From: RGIG4097 sp045613765
GTDB lineage: Bacteria > Bacillota > Clostridia > Christensenellales > CAG-917
Direction: 5' to 3'
Assembly: GCA_045613765.1 (NCBI GenBank)
Contig: JAZLBO010000007.1
Span: 1-25,243 of the forward strand
DNA length: 25,243 nt
Position numbers and translations under genes: made by a program. Below are positions 1 to 6,858 of the stretch, in pieces; positions within the stretch are counted from its first letter, which is position 1, and each line of letters begins with the position of its first letter. The notes below the pieces were generated by a model, which made no database searches, had not been told where the DNA came from, and saw nothing but the letters and a program-made list of their open reading frames with translations.

Positions 1-93
1 GTACTGAGAATAGGTGTTTTGTTTGACGTTCAACAACTCTGCCACCTGAGTTTGAGTCAAATTGTTTTCTTCTCTTAATTCTTTCAACCTCAT
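1..93 (-). CDS. XRE-family helix-turn-helix repressor, N-terminal fragment
   Basis: The first 31 codons of a gene that runs off the left edge. The reading is MRLKELREENNLTQTQVAEL followed by LNVKQNTYSQY, which is the start of a lambda-repressor-type (HTH_3) DNA-binding domain: helix 1, then the TQTQVAELLNVKQNTYSQY helix-turn-helix. It is divergent from the small membrane protein at 196-600, and the space between them carries two copies of an operator-like repeat, so I infer autoregulation and control of the neighbour. No Shine-Dalgarno sequence precedes the ATG. A TATACT box ends six bases upstream, so the mRNA is probably leaderless, as for lambda cI. The C-terminal (sensor or dimerisation) part is outside the window, so the inducer cannot be guessed. 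Confidence 0.8.
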   Translation of the reverse strand, partial: MRLKELREENNLTQTQVAELLNVKQNTYSQY

Positions 94-105
94 AATATTA
101 GTATA
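93..105 (-). promoter_or_regulatory. Promoter of the XRE gene, leaderless layout
   Basis: On the minus strand TATACT (105-100) is followed by six bases and then the ATG at 93, so transcription would start on the A of the start codon. The -35 region at 17 bp (TCAATA, 128-123) is weak. It overlaps the -35 box of the divergent promoter, and operator 1 (109-123) lies in its spacer. Confidence 0.4.
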
Positions 106-108
106 ACA

Positions 109-123
109 ATCTCAAAACGAGAT
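109..123. promoter_or_regulatory. Operator 1, ATCTC-N5-GAGAT
   Basis: A perfect inverted repeat with 5-bp arms and a 5-bp centre, ending just before the TTGACA box of the rightward promoter. It has the same form as the imperfect copy at 134-148. The two centres are 25 bp apart. The likely ligand is the XRE repressor encoded next door (inference). Confidence 0.55.
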
Positions 124-124
124 A

Positions 125-153
125 TTGACAATTATCTCAAATTGTGATATCAT
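125..153 (+). promoter_or_regulatory. Sigma-A promoter for the small membrane protein
   Basis: TTGACA (125-130), 17-bp spacer, TATCAT (148-153), giving a start near 160. The promoter is close to consensus and is overlapped by two operator repeats. That is the expected layout for a strong promoter held off by the divergent XRE repressor. Confidence 0.75.
134..148. promoter_or_regulatory. Operator 2, ATCTC-N5-GTGAT
   Basis: The second copy of the operator motif, with one mismatch in the right arm and the same 5-bp centre. It lies between the -35 and -10 boxes of the rightward promoter, where bound repressor would block RNA polymerase. Confidence 0.5.
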
Positions 154-195
154 GCAAGCAATCGTGAAAATGCACTAAACAATGTGGAGGATATT

Positions 196-600
196 ATGAA
201 CCTTAAAGAAACTATCAAAAACAGAACAGAGCAATTTAAAATGTGCTTCTTCAACGACAAATGCCTGCCGGCAAGAATTGTTATTTTTATCTGCACAGGA
301 CTTTGTGCGTTATGGTTTTACTTAGTAGATATTATTTGTATTGCTTTGGTTGAAGGATTTGTTTTAGCATTATTCCGTTCAGTGGGTGGAGAGTACAACA
401 GAACAATAAAAAACGAAAATCGCGCGCCTTCGTTTAGAGTAGCCTATATGGTTATGGGATACCCCATTTTTATGATCGCCAATGTTGTGCCCGCATTTTT
501 AAATATGAGCATAGCAGTAGTAGATATTGTCTTTAATAGTTTTGCCTTCATTACAAGCTTGGGCAAATCACAGTGGAAAGAAATTGTGTATAAAGACTAA
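196..600 (+). CDS. Small integral membrane protein, unknown function
   Basis: I do not recognise this 134-residue protein. It has a short basic cytosolic N-terminus and about three hydrophobic segments (around residues 28-60, 82-106 and 104-122), so it is probably embedded in the membrane. I start it at ATG 196 because TGGAGG (185-190) sits five bases upstream. The in-frame GTG at 184 overlaps that ribosome binding site and is unlikely to be used. It stands alone between the divergent XRE repressor and a terminator, so the two form a regulator and target pair. Such pairs occur in stress-response and mobile-element settings, but nothing here proves either. Confidence 0.75.
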   Translation: MNLKETIKNRTEQFKMCFFNDKCLPARIVIFICTGLCALWFYLVDIICIALVEGFVLALFRSVGGEYNRTIKNENRAPSFRVAYMVMGYPIFMIANVVPAFLNMSIAVVDIVFNSFAFITSLGKSQWKEIVYKD

Positions 601-625
601 TAAAATTAACATTACACTGACAAAT

Positions 626-655
626 AAAGCGCACCGAAAAAGGTGCGCTTTTCTG
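626..655. terminator. Intrinsic terminator, probably bidirectional
   Basis: AAAGCGCACC, loop GAAAAA, GGTGCGCTTTT. The 10-bp stem with a T run ends the gene at 196-600. On the other strand the same hairpin, followed by TTTATTT, can end the mrnC-rlmB-sigH operon. Confidence 0.85.
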
Positions 656-697
656 TTTGTATGTTGGGGTTGATATTTTTTTGTATGATATAGTTTT

Positions 698-1267
698 TTA
701 TTTTACCAAATTGCTGGATTTGATTTTTTTCTTTGATGCAAGGATGAGATTGTCAACCTTTTTGGTGGGCAGATTGAGTTTGTCTGCGATTTCCTTGTAT
801 GAGTAGTTTTGAAGGTACAGACACATCACTTCGTATTGTTCTTTTGACAGCAATTCCTGCAAGGACTTATAAAATGATTTCATCTCATCCATACGAGAAA
901 GGACGTCAAAAGGACTGGGGTCATCAGAGGGCAGTGATGAGAGAAAATTGCGTGCATCCACTTCGTCTTTGGTGTTGCCTTCAACAGACAGTGTCATAGG
1001 CACTTTCTTCCTTGCCATATCCACAAACTTATTGTTGAGAGCAGTGCGCAGAAGTGCGCCAAAAGGCCCTTTGCTCTCATCATATACACCAACCAATTTT
1101 GTAAGCAAAATCTTGCCTTCTTGCATAAGGTCTTCAACGGCGTATCCTTCAATATTTTTATATCCAAGGGCAACGTCAAAGATCACCTTATCGTAATAGA
1201 CAAGGACTTCTTCTTGCGCCTTAAGGTCGCCTTGTTTTGCTTGCAATATGGTTGCTTGAATATCCAT
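698..1267 (-). CDS. sigH: RNA polymerase sigma factor, SigH (Spo0H) type
   Basis: A 189-residue sigma-70 family protein. Region 2 is visible around residues 40-90 (VEDLMQEGKILLTKLVGVYD, then a core-binding helix). Region 4 is at about 140-185, with a helix-turn-helix reading YSYKEIADKLNLPTKKVDN, close to the SigH C-terminus. In Bacillus subtilis the order is mrnC, rlmB, rae1, sigH, and here it is mrnC, rlmB, sigH, which supports the SigH call. SigH directs early sporulation and stationary-phase genes, in keeping with the other sporulation genes in the window. I start it at ATG 1267, which shares its A with the rlmB stop (TGATG overlap, translational coupling). An in-frame TTG at 1270 is less likely. 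Another ECF-like or SigI-like role is possible but less likely. Confidence 0.75.
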   Translation of the reverse strand: MDIQATILQAKQGDLKAQEEVLVYYDKVIFDVALGYKNIEGYAVEDLMQEGKILLTKLVGVYDESKGPFGALLRTALNNKFVDMARKKVPMTLSVEGNTKDEVDARNFLSSLPSDDPSPFDVLSRMDEMKSFYKSLQELLSKEQYEVMCLYLQNYSYKEIADKLNLPTKKVDNLILASKKKIKSSNLVK

Positions 1268-1989
1268 CAATGTCTTTGACGTACTGCCTCGTAAAGCACA
1301 ATGCCTGTGGCGACAGATGCGTTGAGTGAGTTGATTTTGCCGTACTCGGGGATTGTGAGAGTGTCATCACAAAGTTCCTTGGTGAGTTTCTTGATGCCTT
1401 CACCTTCACTGCCAATGACGATTGCCACTTTGCCTGTTAAGTTGGCAGATTTTGGGGCTTTACCGTCAAAATCTGTTGCATAAACCCACACATTGTGTTC
1501 TTTGAGCATTCTTATTGTATCATTGATATTGGTGACTTTTGCAATGAGCATATGCTCGGTTGCACCACTTGCCACCTTGACAACCGTGTCATTGACACCC
1601 ACACTTCTGTGCTTGGGGATGACAATACCGTGTGCGCCAAAACACTCTGCGCTACGGACGATTGCGCCCAGGTTGTGAGGGTCGGTTATGCCGTCAAGAA
1701 GGACAATGAGCAGATCTTCATCTTGAGATTCTGCCTTTGCCATAATATCTTCAACGGTGCAGTAGTCGAAGTCTGTGATTTGTGCAAGGACGCCTTGATG
1801 GTTGCCACCTTCACTGAGTTTGTCCATGGTGAACTTGTCCACGTAAGAGATGACTGTACGCTTTTCCTTTGCCATCTTGTAGATGGGAGAAAGGACGGGG
1901 TCTGGTGCGCCCTTGGGCAAGTACAATTTTTCAATGGTTTTGCCTGCACGGTAGGCTTCTTTGACTGGGTTTCTTCCGTAAATAATCAT
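1267..1989 (-). CDS. rlmB: 23S rRNA 2'-O-methyltransferase RlmB (SpoU/TrmH family)
   Basis: A 240-residue SPOUT-class methyltransferase of normal length. The N-terminal substrate-binding domain begins MIIYGRNPVKEAYRAG. The three family motifs follow: DPHNLGAIVRSAECFGAHG (motif 1, with the catalytic Asn and Arg), VIGSEGEGI (motif 2, S-adenosylmethionine knot) and IPEYGKINSLNASVATGIV (motif 3). Family members methylate the 2'-OH of the conserved guanosine in the 23S rRNA peptidyl-transferase region (G2251 in E. coli). It is the middle gene of the mrnC-rlmB-sigH operon. Its ribosome binding site GAGGA lies inside the last codons of mrnC, and its stop overlaps the sigH start. Confidence 0.93.
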   Translation of the reverse strand: MIIYGRNPVKEAYRAGKTIEKLYLPKGAPDPVLSPIYKMAKEKRTVISYVDKFTMDKLSEGGNHQGVLAQITDFDYCTVEDIMAKAESQDEDLLIVLLDGITDPHNLGAIVRSAECFGAHGIVIPKHRSVGVNDTVVKVASGATEHMLIAKVTNINDTIRMLKEHNVWVYATDFDGKAPKSANLTGKVAIVIGSEGEGIKKLTKELCDDTLTIPEYGKINSLNASVATGIVLYEAVRQRH

Positions 1990-1994
1990 AAAAT

Positions 1995-2405
1995 TTATTC
2001 CTCAAATGACTTTTCAAGGAAAGAGAAAAGTCTTGCGTTATTACCTGTGATATAGAGATAGCCAAGGACTGCCTCAAATCCACTTGCTCTGCGATATTCA
2101 CTTCTATCAGCGTGTTTTGCAGAAGTTTGAATTTGGCAATTTCTTGCGCGTCTAAATACGTCTGCTTCCACTTCGTCAAAAGTTTCCATAAGTTTTTCGG
2201 CAGTTTGTGCTTGTGCCACTGCCTTGACAACTTTGGTGACTTCCTTGTGAAGTATGCCCGTCTTTGATGAAGACGTCAATGATATGCGAGTGCGAGCATA
2301 GAGAGATTGCACAGCATCTCCAATGAAAGCGAGAGTCATAGGGTGCATTTTCAGTGCATCTTCTGTTGATATTGGTGTTGTAAAAGTGAAATCTGCCTTT
2401 GCCAT
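1995..2405 (-). CDS. mrnC: Mini-ribonuclease III
   Basis: A 136-residue single-domain RNase III relative without a double-stranded RNA binding domain. The signature LAFIGDAV (residues 26-32, Asp30 catalytic) and the C-terminal EAVLGYLYITG are both seen. In Firmicutes it trims 23S rRNA precursor ends, which fits its operon partner rlmB. I place the start at ATG 2405, not the in-frame ATG at 2411. A promoter with TTGTCA, 17 bp, TAAAAT ends six bases before 2405, so the upstream ATG would lie at -6 and not be transcribed. There is no Shine-Dalgarno sequence for either ATG. The product is therefore probably translated from a leaderless mRNA. Confidence 0.9.
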   Translation of the reverse strand: MAKADFTFTTPISTEDALKMHPMTLAFIGDAVQSLYARTRISLTSSSKTGILHKEVTKVVKAVAQAQTAEKLMETFDEVEADVFRRARNCQIQTSAKHADRSEYRRASGFEAVLGYLYITGNNARLFSFLEKSFEE

Positions 2406-2440
2406 AACCATATTTTAGCACAGACTTTCGATATTGACAA
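2405..2440 (-). promoter_or_regulatory. Promoter of the mrnC-rlmB-sigH operon, leaderless layout
   Basis: Minus strand: TTGTCA (-35, 2440-2435), 17-bp spacer ending in TGC (extended -10), TAAAAT (2417-2412), six bases, then ATG at 2405. The -35 box is the reverse complement of the TTGACA used as a possible -35 by the divergent lipoprotein gene, so the two promoters overlap back to back. Confidence 0.75.
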
Positions 2441-2465
2441 CAAGAGAGAAATAAGTTAATATAAT
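2434..2465 (+). promoter_or_regulatory. Possible promoter of the lipoprotein gene
   Basis: TTGACA (2434-2439) is followed by a very AT-rich -10 region: TAATAT at 17 bp (2457-2462) or TATAAT at 20 bp (2460-2465). Neither is ideal, so the exact -10 box is uncertain. It shares its -35 with the divergent mrnC promoter. Confidence 0.4.
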
Positions 2466-2516
2466 ATAGGTATATTATCTTGTGGCTACAGAGAGTTTGA
2501 CTCAAAGGATATTGAC

Positions 2517-4949
2517 ATGAAAAAAAGTTACGTTTCAAAAATAATTTTGCTGGCTCTTATGGTTGTAATCGTTGCAACCACTCTTTCTGCGTGCAATATT
2601 TTTGAAGATATATTGTCCAATATCAAACCACCAATCCCCACAGTGACGCAAGTTGCCGTTGTCCATAGAAACGGTCTTACAACGGTGGCAGAAGGAGAAT
2701 ATTCTGTTTTTATTGGGGAAGAATTTGTCCTTGATATTATGCTCAATGACAATGCCCCTGAAAACGTTGACTACAAGTGGTATATGACAGTTGCAGGCGA
2801 AAAGAGCCAAATTGGCAACGAAAAGGTGTTGAAATACACCTTTGACGCCCACGTGGAAGGCAAAGTTGAGTTCAGCGCAGTTGCAGGCAACGTTGAAAGC
2901 ACCAACAAAATTGTTGTGTCCGTGGAATATCCCAGCAACTTGACCAATCTTGAAATCACATCAACAACCCACGATATATTTGATGGTGTGGTGCAAGAAT
3001 CTGTGGACAAGATTGAAGAAATCACACTTATTGCAAGTTGGGATGAGAGTGCAATACCTGAAGATGCCGAAGTCACTTTGGCTTGGGCAATCGGGGACGG
3101 AGCAATCATTGACACCGACACCGAGTTTTCATACACGCCCACAGGCGTAGGCACATATATCATCAATCTTATTGTCACGTACAACGAGCACGTCAACCAT
3201 TTGTCATTGAAGGTCATTGTCATTGAAGGCTACTGTGCAGTGTCAACTGCAACTCTTGCCCTTGAAGACGGTGCAGATCCTATTGGCAGTGGTGTGGAAA
3301 CACAATATTATCAAGAAGTGTACAGTGAAAATCGTGATGCAATCACAGTGACTCTTTCAACCACACCCGTTGGGGAAACTGACTATGACACCCCTATCAC
3401 TTGGATTGTAAGAGATAGAAATGGCGAGAGAGTTATGGACGAAGACGGCAGGGAACTGACCTTTGTTCCTGCCTATGGCGAAACCATCGTCAAAGCCGTG
3501 GTTGACAATGTTGAAAGCAAGCATATAGTTGTCTTTGCAATGACTGACGCCGACTATCAAAAGAACGAAAAATACATCGAAGATGTATTTGTGTGGGTTG
3601 ACGGCGTTGAAAATGCATATCTCACAGACCAAACCGACGTTGACAGATTTTTGCAATATATGTTCTCAACAAGAAAGGTTGCCGTCAATGGCGAAGACGT
3701 TGAAAACGTTTTCCCCTTTACAATGGCAAGCACCTTTATGTTTATGGAAAATGACAGCGAGAGAAATGCAGTTTTGCAACACGCAATGTCAACCATAGAC
3801 GAATCGGGTAGAATATCCATCAATACTGGCGCAAAACAAAATAGTGCAACGGGCGAAATCTACGATTACGTGCTTTTCATTACGGATGCAGCAAGATTTA
3901 TGACACCAAGCAAAAATTATTCTCCTGCAACGGTTGTCAATCAAGACACAACGGCAATCTTGCATTATAGCCTACTTGAAGAAAATGAAAAGCGCACGGT
4001 TTTGCCCATTGATGACAATCCCGTTTACACCGATCCTATCAAAAATAGCCAAATGCTCTATAGAGTGATTGGTTGGGGATATCAACCGTATTTTGACAGC
4101 AGTGCAGAAAGCCAAAAGATGAAGGCTTTGTATGAGAAAATCCGTCAAGTTGCCATAGACTATATGACTGACGATATGACGGATTACGAGAAGACACTCA
4201 TAATATATGAGTGGATTGCTCAAACTGTTGATTACGACTATGCAGTTGCAGATGCAGAACTTGATTCAGACAACTTTGAAAGCATGACGTACAACGCATT
4301 TTCTCTTGAAGGTGTCTTCAATGATGCAGATGGCGAAGGATACGGTCAAGCAGTCTGTGACGGCAGAGCAAAAGCATTTGTTGCCCTTTGTGGCGTTGAA
4401 GATATCAAGGCAATCCGTGTGACAGGAGAAAGCCAAACAGACAAGAGCACACAAAGAGAACGCCACGCTTGGAACAAAGTGCTCATTGACGTCAATGGCG
4501 ACGGCAAAAAAGAGTGGTTTATGTGCGATACGACTTGGTCGGATAGAAGTAGCTCAGTCGATCGCATTGAGCGTGTCAACAAGCAATATTTCCTTGTCAC
4601 TGACGAATATATCAAAAACACTCACTTTGCAGATGCCAACTGCTACAATCCTGCTTGCATTACCACTTTTGATTACTATGCAAATACCGTGGTTGAAAAT
4701 GGCAACGAAGACTTCGACTTGTACATTGAAGATGACAACTCAATCTTTGGCAACAATGAACTTGAAAATGCATTGAAATATGCCAAGGACAACGGCAAAA
4801 TGCTTGAAATCAAGGTGTCAACAGATGTGTGCTATAACGCACAATCTTTGAGCACAAAAATCAAAGCATACACTTTTACAACCAAGTTTGAAATCTACAC
4901 AATCGCAACCCACTCGAATTATAATATTTACATTGTCATCTTTGAATAA
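2517..4949 (+). CDS. Large lipoprotein with Ig-like repeats and a transglutaminase-like domain
   Basis: An 810-residue surface lipoprotein. The signal peptide ends in the lipobox LSAC (Cys about residue 26). Residues 40-340 look like tandem beta-sandwich (Ig/PKD-like) modules, with repeated runs such as EFSAVAGNVEST and YTPTGVGTYIINLIV. The C-terminal part has a transglutaminase-like cysteine protease core: Cys614 in AVCDGRAKAF, His650 in ERHAWNK and Asp671 in MCDTTWSD. These three are in the order and context of the family catalytic triad. The role (cell-wall or surface protein processing, or peptide cross-linking) is inferred. The ribosome binding site is AAAGGA before the ATG. The gene stands alone, and its best terminator is inside the convergent gene (5043-5068). 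Confidence 0.85.
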   Translation: MKKSYVSKIILLALMVVIVATTLSACNIFEDILSNIKPPIPTVTQVAVVHRNGLTTVAEGEYSVFIGEEFVLDIMLNDNAPENVDYKWYMTVAGEKSQIGNEKVLKYTFDAHVEGKVEFSAVAGNVESTNKIVVSVEYPSNLTNLEITSTTHDIFDGVVQESVDKIEEITLIASWDESAIPEDAEVTLAWAIGDGAIIDTDTEFSYTPTGVGTYIINLIVTYNEHVNHLSLKVIVIEGYCAVSTATLALEDGADPIGSGVETQYYQEVYSENRDAITVTLSTTPVGETDYDTPITWIVRDRNGERVMDEDGRELTFVPAYGETIVKAVVDNVESKHIVVFAMTDADYQKNEKYIEDVFVWVDGVENAYLTDQTDVDRFLQYMFSTRKVAVNGEDVENVFPFTMASTFMFMENDSERNAVLQHAMSTIDESGRISINTGAKQNSATGEIYDYVLFITDAARFMTPSKNYSPATVVNQDTTAILHYSLLEENEKRTVLPIDDNPVYTDPIKNSQMLYRVIGWGYQPYFDSSAESQKMKALYEKIRQVAIDYMTDDMTDYEKTLIIYEWIAQTVDYDYAVADAELDSDNFESMTYNAFSLEGVFNDADGEGYGQAVCDGRAKAFVALCGVEDIKAIRVTGESQTDKSTQRERHAWNKVLIDVNGDGKKEWFMCDTTWSDRSSSVDRIERVNKQYFLVTDEYIKNTHFADANCYNPACITTFDYYANTVVENGNEDFDLYIEDDNSIFGNNELENALKYAKDNGKMLEIKVSTDVCYNAQSLSTKIKAYTFTTKFEIYTIATHSNYNIYIVIFE

Positions 4950-4978
4950 TTCAAGTGGCAAAGCTTATTGGCGAATAA

Positions 4979-5395
4979 TCAAAGATATTCACGGAGCGCA
5001 GAAATGCACTCGTCATAAAAATCTAATACTTCGCTTGCAAGGGACGGCATATCATTGCCGTCTTTTTTCAATTCATTTACGCACTTTTGCACACTATTGA
5101 CACCCATATTGTAGCCGTCAATGAGCATATCTGCAAGGTGTGAAAGATTGTCATTGAACATGGTGTTCATACTGACGCCTGCCTTGAGCATAGTCTTTTC
5201 AAAAAAGCCACTTTTGGCTTGCTCTTGCTCGTCACAGTCAAGCTGGTTGAGTGCTTCGTTGTAGAAGTTTCGAAGATTATCTTGTTGCTCGGTGACGATC
5301 TTTCTAAATTCCTCGTCTTTGATGTGTGACATAAGGTTTGAAATGGACTGTATGCCCATCTCGGTGTTGCGCACGATTTCTCTATAAATCTTCAT
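4979..5395 (-). CDS. Small all-helical protein, possibly ferritin-like four-helix bundle
   Basis: 138 residues, almost all predicted helix, with no signal peptide or membrane segment. Four amphipathic helices can be seen (about residues 4-25, 27-55, 62-105 and 115-137), rich in Glu, Asp, Asn and Met. This resembles the DUF2383/ferritin-like four-helix proteins of Clostridia, but I see no clear paired metal-ligand motif, so this is a fold guess only. The ribosome binding site GAGAGGT precedes ATG 5395. It is convergent with the lipoprotein gene and follows spoIIR in the same direction with a gap of about 124 bp. Its codons near 5043-5068 also form a strong terminator for the opposite strand. 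Confidence 0.6.
   Translation of the reverse strand: MKIYREIVRNTEMGIQSISNLMSHIKDEEFRKIVTEQQDNLRNFYNEALNQLDCDEQEQAKSGFFEKTMLKAGVSMNTMFNDNLSHLADMLIDGYNMGVNSVQKCVNELKKDGNDMPSLASEVLDFYDECISALREYL
5043..5068 (+). terminator. Intrinsic terminator embedded in the opposite-strand coding sequence
   Basis: GACGGCA, loop TATCAT, TGCCGTC, then six T. This is a perfect 7-bp stem about 95 bp after the stop of the lipoprotein gene and in the right direction to end it. The same bases encode KKDGNDMPS in the gene at 4979-5395. Confidence 0.7.
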
Positions 5396-5519
5396 ATTTA
5401 CCTCTCTATATAGTTTGTAATTTTGGTTTGTTTTAGGCAGTGTATCTTATCTCGTTTGCCTTATTTTTTCCTTGAATAACTATGCCCACAACCTTTTCAA
5501 AAGGCAGTGCAAGGTGGTG

Positions 5520-6068
5520 TCAATCAAAGATTTTGTCAAGGATTTCCTTCACCCAAGACTTGTACACTATTTCTTCTCCGTCACTGTCGGGGACAAAACA
5601 AAGGGGTGGAAAAGCAACGCACCACCAGTTGTCGCCAGTGCCTGTGCCAAGTTCAATGATGAGCGCATCATAGACACCTTCGGGGAATATGTATTCATCA
5701 TATTGTCTTTCTTCAAAATACTCTTTTTTGACAGAAACGGCACTTTTATATTGAAAATCATTGGCATAAAGTGTGTTGTTTGCAATTTGCTCAATATTTG
5801 AAAGGTTGGAAGAAATCATTTCAAGTGCTTGCGCTTTGTCCTTGCAATCTGCAAGCAAGTCACCAAGATACACGGTTATTTCATCACGGACTTTCAGTTT
5901 GACTTCTTGGTCAATAGGGTCATTTGAATTGGCACGTATGTGTATGCGCACAACACTGCCGTATATATCCCCATTGATGTTTTTTGGGAAAATATCGCAG
6001 GCAGTCAACAGCACTGCAAAGGCTATAAGCAGGAATATTGCAACGATAGTTACGGTTTGATTTTTCAT
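5520..6068 (-). CDS. spoIIR: Stage II sporulation protein R
   Basis: A 182-residue SpoIIR. This forespore-made secreted signal triggers the mother-cell protease SpoIIGA to activate sigma-E. The family motifs are clear: RIHIRANSNDPIDQ (residues 41-54), LKVRDEITVYLGDLL, and the C-terminal NWWCVAFPPLCF (147-158) after EGVYDALIIELG. The N-terminus is a signal peptide ending LLTAC, so Cys24 may be lipidated, which would tether the signal to the forespore membrane. No Shine-Dalgarno sequence precedes the ATG. Instead a sigma-F-like promoter ends five bases upstream. It is divergent from the germination pair sleB-ypeB. Confidence 0.93.
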   Translation of the reverse strand: MKNQTVTIVAIFLLIAFAVLLTACDIFPKNINGDIYGSVVRIHIRANSNDPIDQEVKLKVRDEITVYLGDLLADCKDKAQALEMISSNLSNIEQIANNTLYANDFQYKSAVSVKKEYFEERQYDEYIFPEGVYDALIIELGTGTGDNWWCVAFPPLCFVPDSDGEEIVYKSWVKEILDKIFD

Positions 6069-6073
6069 GGTGT

Positions 6074-6102
6074 TATTATTGCCGACATTTCAAAAAATAA
6101 TC
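6074..6102 (-). promoter_or_regulatory. Sigma-F-like promoter of spoIIR
   Basis: Minus strand: GATTA (6102-6098), 14 bp, GGCAATAATA (6083-6074). The -10 matches the Bacillus sigma-F consensus GGNRANAMTR at every fixed position, and the -35 matches GYWTA in four of five. spoIIR is a classical sigma-F gene. The box ends five bases before the ATG, so the mRNA would be leaderless or nearly so. Confidence 0.6.
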
Positions 6103-6108
6103 ATCTTT

Positions 6109-6137
6109 GCATAAAAACAAAGGGTGGAAACAAAATA
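6109..6137 (+). promoter_or_regulatory. Possible sigma-G-like promoter of sleB-ypeB
   Basis: GCATA (6109-6113), 17 bp, CAAAATA (6131-6137). This is close to the sigma-G pattern GHATR and CATNHTA (one mismatch in the -10). sleB and ypeB are sigma-G genes in Bacillus. The predicted start near 6144 would fall within the ribosome binding site, which weakens the call. Confidence 0.35.
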
Positions 6138-6151
6138 ACCACGAGGTGAAT

Positions 6152-6850
6152 ATGAAAAGGAAAAAATTTGCAGTTGTGGTTATGTCCGTTGCTTTCGCAA
6201 TGCTTTTTACGGCAGTGGTGACGGCAACATTTTCATCTCCACAGGAAACTATTGTTGCAGAAGCGGCAGTCCTGAAAAACGGTAGCCGTGGCACAGACGT
6301 ACGCAATGTGCAGACACGTCTTAAAAACTGGGGATATTACAAGGGCGCAGTTGACGGTATATACGGAAGTCAAACTGTCAGTGCAGTCAAACTTTTCCAA
6401 AAGAGAAATGGGCTTGTGGTTGATGGTATCGTAGGGGCAAAGACGGCTGCTGCCATTGGCATACGATTGTCAAGTTCATCTACGTCTTCAGGTGGCATTT
6501 CATCAACAGACTTGAACCTTCTTGCAAGGGTTGTATATGGCGAAGCCCGTGGCGAGCCTTACACAGGTCAAGTGGCAGTGGCTGCAGTGGTGCTTAATAG
6601 AGTTAAGTCATCATCTTTCCCCAACACTATTGCAGGTGTAATATATCAATCGGGCGCATTTGACTGTGTGGCAGATGGACAAATCAATCTCACGCCCAAC
6701 GCAACTGCCAGAAACGCAGCACAAGACGCTCTCAATGGTTGGGATCCCACTTATGGTTGCCTATTTTACTACAATCCAAAGACTGCAACCAACAAATGGA
6801 TGCTCTCACGCCCGGTGAAGTTGTCAATCGGCAACCACGCATTTTGTTGA
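6152..6850 (+). CDS. sleB: Spore cortex-lytic enzyme SleB
   Basis: 232 residues, exported. An N-terminal signal anchor (residues 6-27) is followed by a peptidoglycan-binding repeat (about 41-104: LKNGSRGTDVRNVQTRL, VDGIYGSQTVSAVKLFQ, VDGIVGAKTAAAIG). A Ser-rich linker then leads to the Hydrolase_2 (SleB/CwlJ) lytic transglycosylase domain (119-232), with Glu131 in VVYGEARGEPYTGQ as the probable catalytic acid. The enzyme cuts muramic-delta-lactam cortex peptidoglycan during germination. I start it at ATG 6152, nine bases after the ribosome binding site GAGGTGA begins (6143-6149). The longer frame from 6107 adds a non-signal extension and is unlikely. It is followed directly by ypeB, its usual partner. 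Confidence 0.93.
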   Translation: MKRKKFAVVVMSVAFAMLFTAVVTATFSSPQETIVAEAAVLKNGSRGTDVRNVQTRLKNWGYYKGAVDGIYGSQTVSAVKLFQKRNGLVVDGIVGAKTAAAIGIRLSSSSTSSGGISSTDLNLLARVVYGEARGEPYTGQVAVAAVVLNRVKSSSFPNTIAGVIYQSGAFDCVADGQINLTPNATARNAAQDALNGWDPTYGCLFYYNPKTATNKWMLSRPVKLSIGNHAFC

Positions 6851-6858
6851 GGTGAAAT

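Noticed and set aside
184..195. GTG start for the first plus-strand gene
   Set aside because: The GTG overlaps the TGGAGG ribosome binding site that serves ATG 196.
1495..2055. Open frame of 186 codons on the plus strand
   Set aside because: It is antisense to rlmB and the end of mrnC, which have clear family motifs, and its Cys/Val/His-rich composition is typical of a shadow frame.
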